The notes under the pieces: model-generated | Seen by the model: the letters and a program-made list of their open reading frames with translations, nothing else | What the model was told of the DNA's origin: nothing | The model's database searches: none | In this document: positions 6,322 to 7,217 of the stretch, one piece after another | How the letters are laid out: every line of letters begins with the position of its first letter | Numbering within the stretch: the stretch's first letter is position 1 | DNA from: an uncultured beta proteobacterium | Lineage (GTDB): Bacteria; Pseudomonadota; Gammaproteobacteria; Burkholderiales; Rhodocyclaceae | Direction: 5' to 3' | NCBI GenBank assembly: GCA_903932755.1 | Contig: CAIZHL010000542.1 | Coordinates: 1 to 7,217 of the forward strand | DNA: 7,217 nucleotides | Position numbers and translations under genes: made by a program

Positions 6322-7217
6322 ATGTCGCCCTCGCGCCAGTTTCCCGCCGACCACTTCCTCAACCGTGAGTTGTCCCTGCTCGCCTTCAACCGGCGCGTCC
6401 TGGCCCAGGCGGCCGACAACCGGGTGCCACTGCTGGAGCGTCTGCGCTTCCTCTGCATCGTCTCCTCCAACCTCGACGAGTTCTTCGAGATCCGCGTCGC
6501 AGGCCTCAAGGAACAACTCAAACTGGGCAGCCATGCGGCCGGCACCGACGGCATCACGCCGCAGGAGGTGTATCGCCGCGTCACCGTCCAGGCCCACGAA
6601 CTTATCGGCGAACAGTACGCGCTGCTCAACGACGTGATCCTGCCCGCCCTGGAAAAGCAGGGCATCGCCTTTTTTCGCCGCAGCCTGTGGAACGCCGAGC
6701 AGCGGGCATGGATCCGCGACTACTTCATCAATGAAGTGATGCCGGTATTGACCCCGATCGGACTCGACCCGTCGCACCCCTTCCCGCGCGTGCTCAACAA
6801 GAGCCTCAATTTCGCCGTCGAACTGGAAGGCACCGATGCCTTCGGTCGCAATTCGGGTGCCGCCATCGTCCAGGCACCGCGCGCCCTGCCGCGCGTGATC
6901 CGGCTGCCGCGCGAACTCAGTGGCGTCGACTACGGCTTCGTCTTTCTGTCGTCGATACTCCACGCCTACGTCGGCGAACTATTCACCGGCATGAACGTGC
7001 TCGGCTGCTACCAGTTCCGAGTCACGCGCAATTCAGACCTCTTCGTCGACGACGAGGAAGTCAAGAACCTGCGCATCGCGCTGCAGGGCGAATTGCCGCA
7101 GCGCCACTTCGGCGATGCCGTGCGCCTCGAAGTCGCCGACAACTGTTCGGAATTGATGACCGATTTCCTCTTGCAGCAATTCGGCCTCGATCGCAATGAC
7201 CTGTATCGCGTGCCGGG
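6322..7217 (+). CDS. ppk1: Polyphosphate kinase 1, N-terminal 298 residues (partial)
   Basis: PPK1 reversibly transfers the gamma-phosphate of ATP onto inorganic polyphosphate through a phosphohistidine. The window holds the N domain (about residues 1-115) and much of the head domain; the catalytic-histidine domains lie beyond the right edge, as the family is about 690 residues long. Clear family blocks are FLNRELSLLAFNRRVL (12-27), VPLLERLRFLCIVSSNLDEF (35-54) and LTPIGLDPSHPFPRVLNKSL (143-162). N50 corresponds to the ATP-contacting asparagine of E. coli PPK (N45). The NRELSLL motif has Leu where E. coli has Trp (ELSWL), a variant I associate with betaproteobacterial enzymes. The ATG at 6322 is the only good in-frame start, since an in-frame TAA lies at 6289-6291; a weak GAAAG is 5 nt upstream. 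The reading frame is open to the edge. It diverges from ppx, its functional opposite. Confidence 0.96.
   Translation, partial: MSPSRQFPADHFLNRELSLLAFNRRVLAQAADNRVPLLERLRFLCIVSSNLDEFFEIRVAGLKEQLKLGSHAAGTDGITPQEVYRRVTVQAHELIGEQYALLNDVILPALEKQGIAFFRRSLWNAEQRAWIRDYFINEVMPVLTPIGLDPSHPFPRVLNKSLNFAVELEGTDAFGRNSGAAIVQAPRALPRVIRLPRELSGVDYGFVFLSSILHAYVGELFTGMNVLGCYQFRVTRNSDLFVDDEEVKNLRIALQGELPQRHFGDAVRLEVADNCSELMTDFLLQQFGLDRNDLYRVP

Noticed and set aside
6294..6368. 25-codon open frame starting ATG at 6294 and overlapping the ppk1 start in another frame
   Set aside because: It has no ribosome binding site, it would start upstream of or at the predicted transcript end (about 6299), and it has no feature suggesting a leader peptide.
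6292..6963. Minus-strand open frames of 223 and 143 codons inside ppk1
   Set aside because: PPK1 family blocks are unmistakable on the plus strand here; the antisense products have no recognisable domain.

Overview
The window reads as chromosomal DNA from a GC-rich Gram-negative bacterium, most likely a betaproteobacterium. The evidence is an outer-membrane lipoprotein, an MCE-type lipid transporter, strong G/C preference at third codon positions and betaproteobacterial-looking Ppx and PPK1 sequences. A Rhodocyclales-like lineage is my best guess from the PPK1 N-terminus, but that rests on memory of the family and not on a search. There are seven protein-coding genes and almost no free intergenic space. 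I see no RNA gene, insertion sequence, CRISPR array or sign of recent transfer.

Layout. Positions 1-6224 carry six genes, all on the minus strand. In order of transcription they are: ppx, an exopolyphosphatase (6224-4740); an MlaE-family permease with an N-terminal STAS domain (4672-3554); an MlaF-type ATPase (3542-2757); an MlaD-type MCE protein (2744-1797); an ABC-transport auxiliary lipoprotein of the PqiC/YmbA kind (1800-1195); and an AMP-forming acyl-CoA synthetase whose 3' end lies beyond position 1. Positions 6225-6321 are a short divergent regulatory gap. From 6322 the plus strand carries ppk1, polyphosphate kinase, cut by the right edge of the window.

How the genes fit together. Ppx and PPK1 catalyse opposing steps of polyphosphate metabolism and diverge from one small intergenic region, unlike the ppk-ppx operon of E. 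coli. The four transporter genes are tightly packed, with gaps of 11 and 12 nt and then a 4-nt ATGA overlap. They encode a complete inner-membrane engine (permease plus ATPase), an MCE substrate channel with a long helical tail, and an outer-membrane lipoprotein. No separate MlaB or MlaC gene is present: the MlaB-like STAS domain is fused to the permease, and the lipoprotein occupies the position where a shuttle might be expected. The acyl-CoA synthetase follows the lipoprotein after 13 nt with a good ribosome binding site, so it is probably co-transcribed. This suggests, but does not prove, that the transported substrate is, or releases, a carboxylic acid that is then activated with CoA. A perfect TATAAT in the 64-67 nt ppx-permease gap may give the transporter operon its own promoter.

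Nothing here is clearly a new system. The most interesting points are the transporter-lipoprotein-CoA-ligase gene set, the divergent polyphosphate pair with a small inverted repeat between them, and a possible leaderless ppx transcript.
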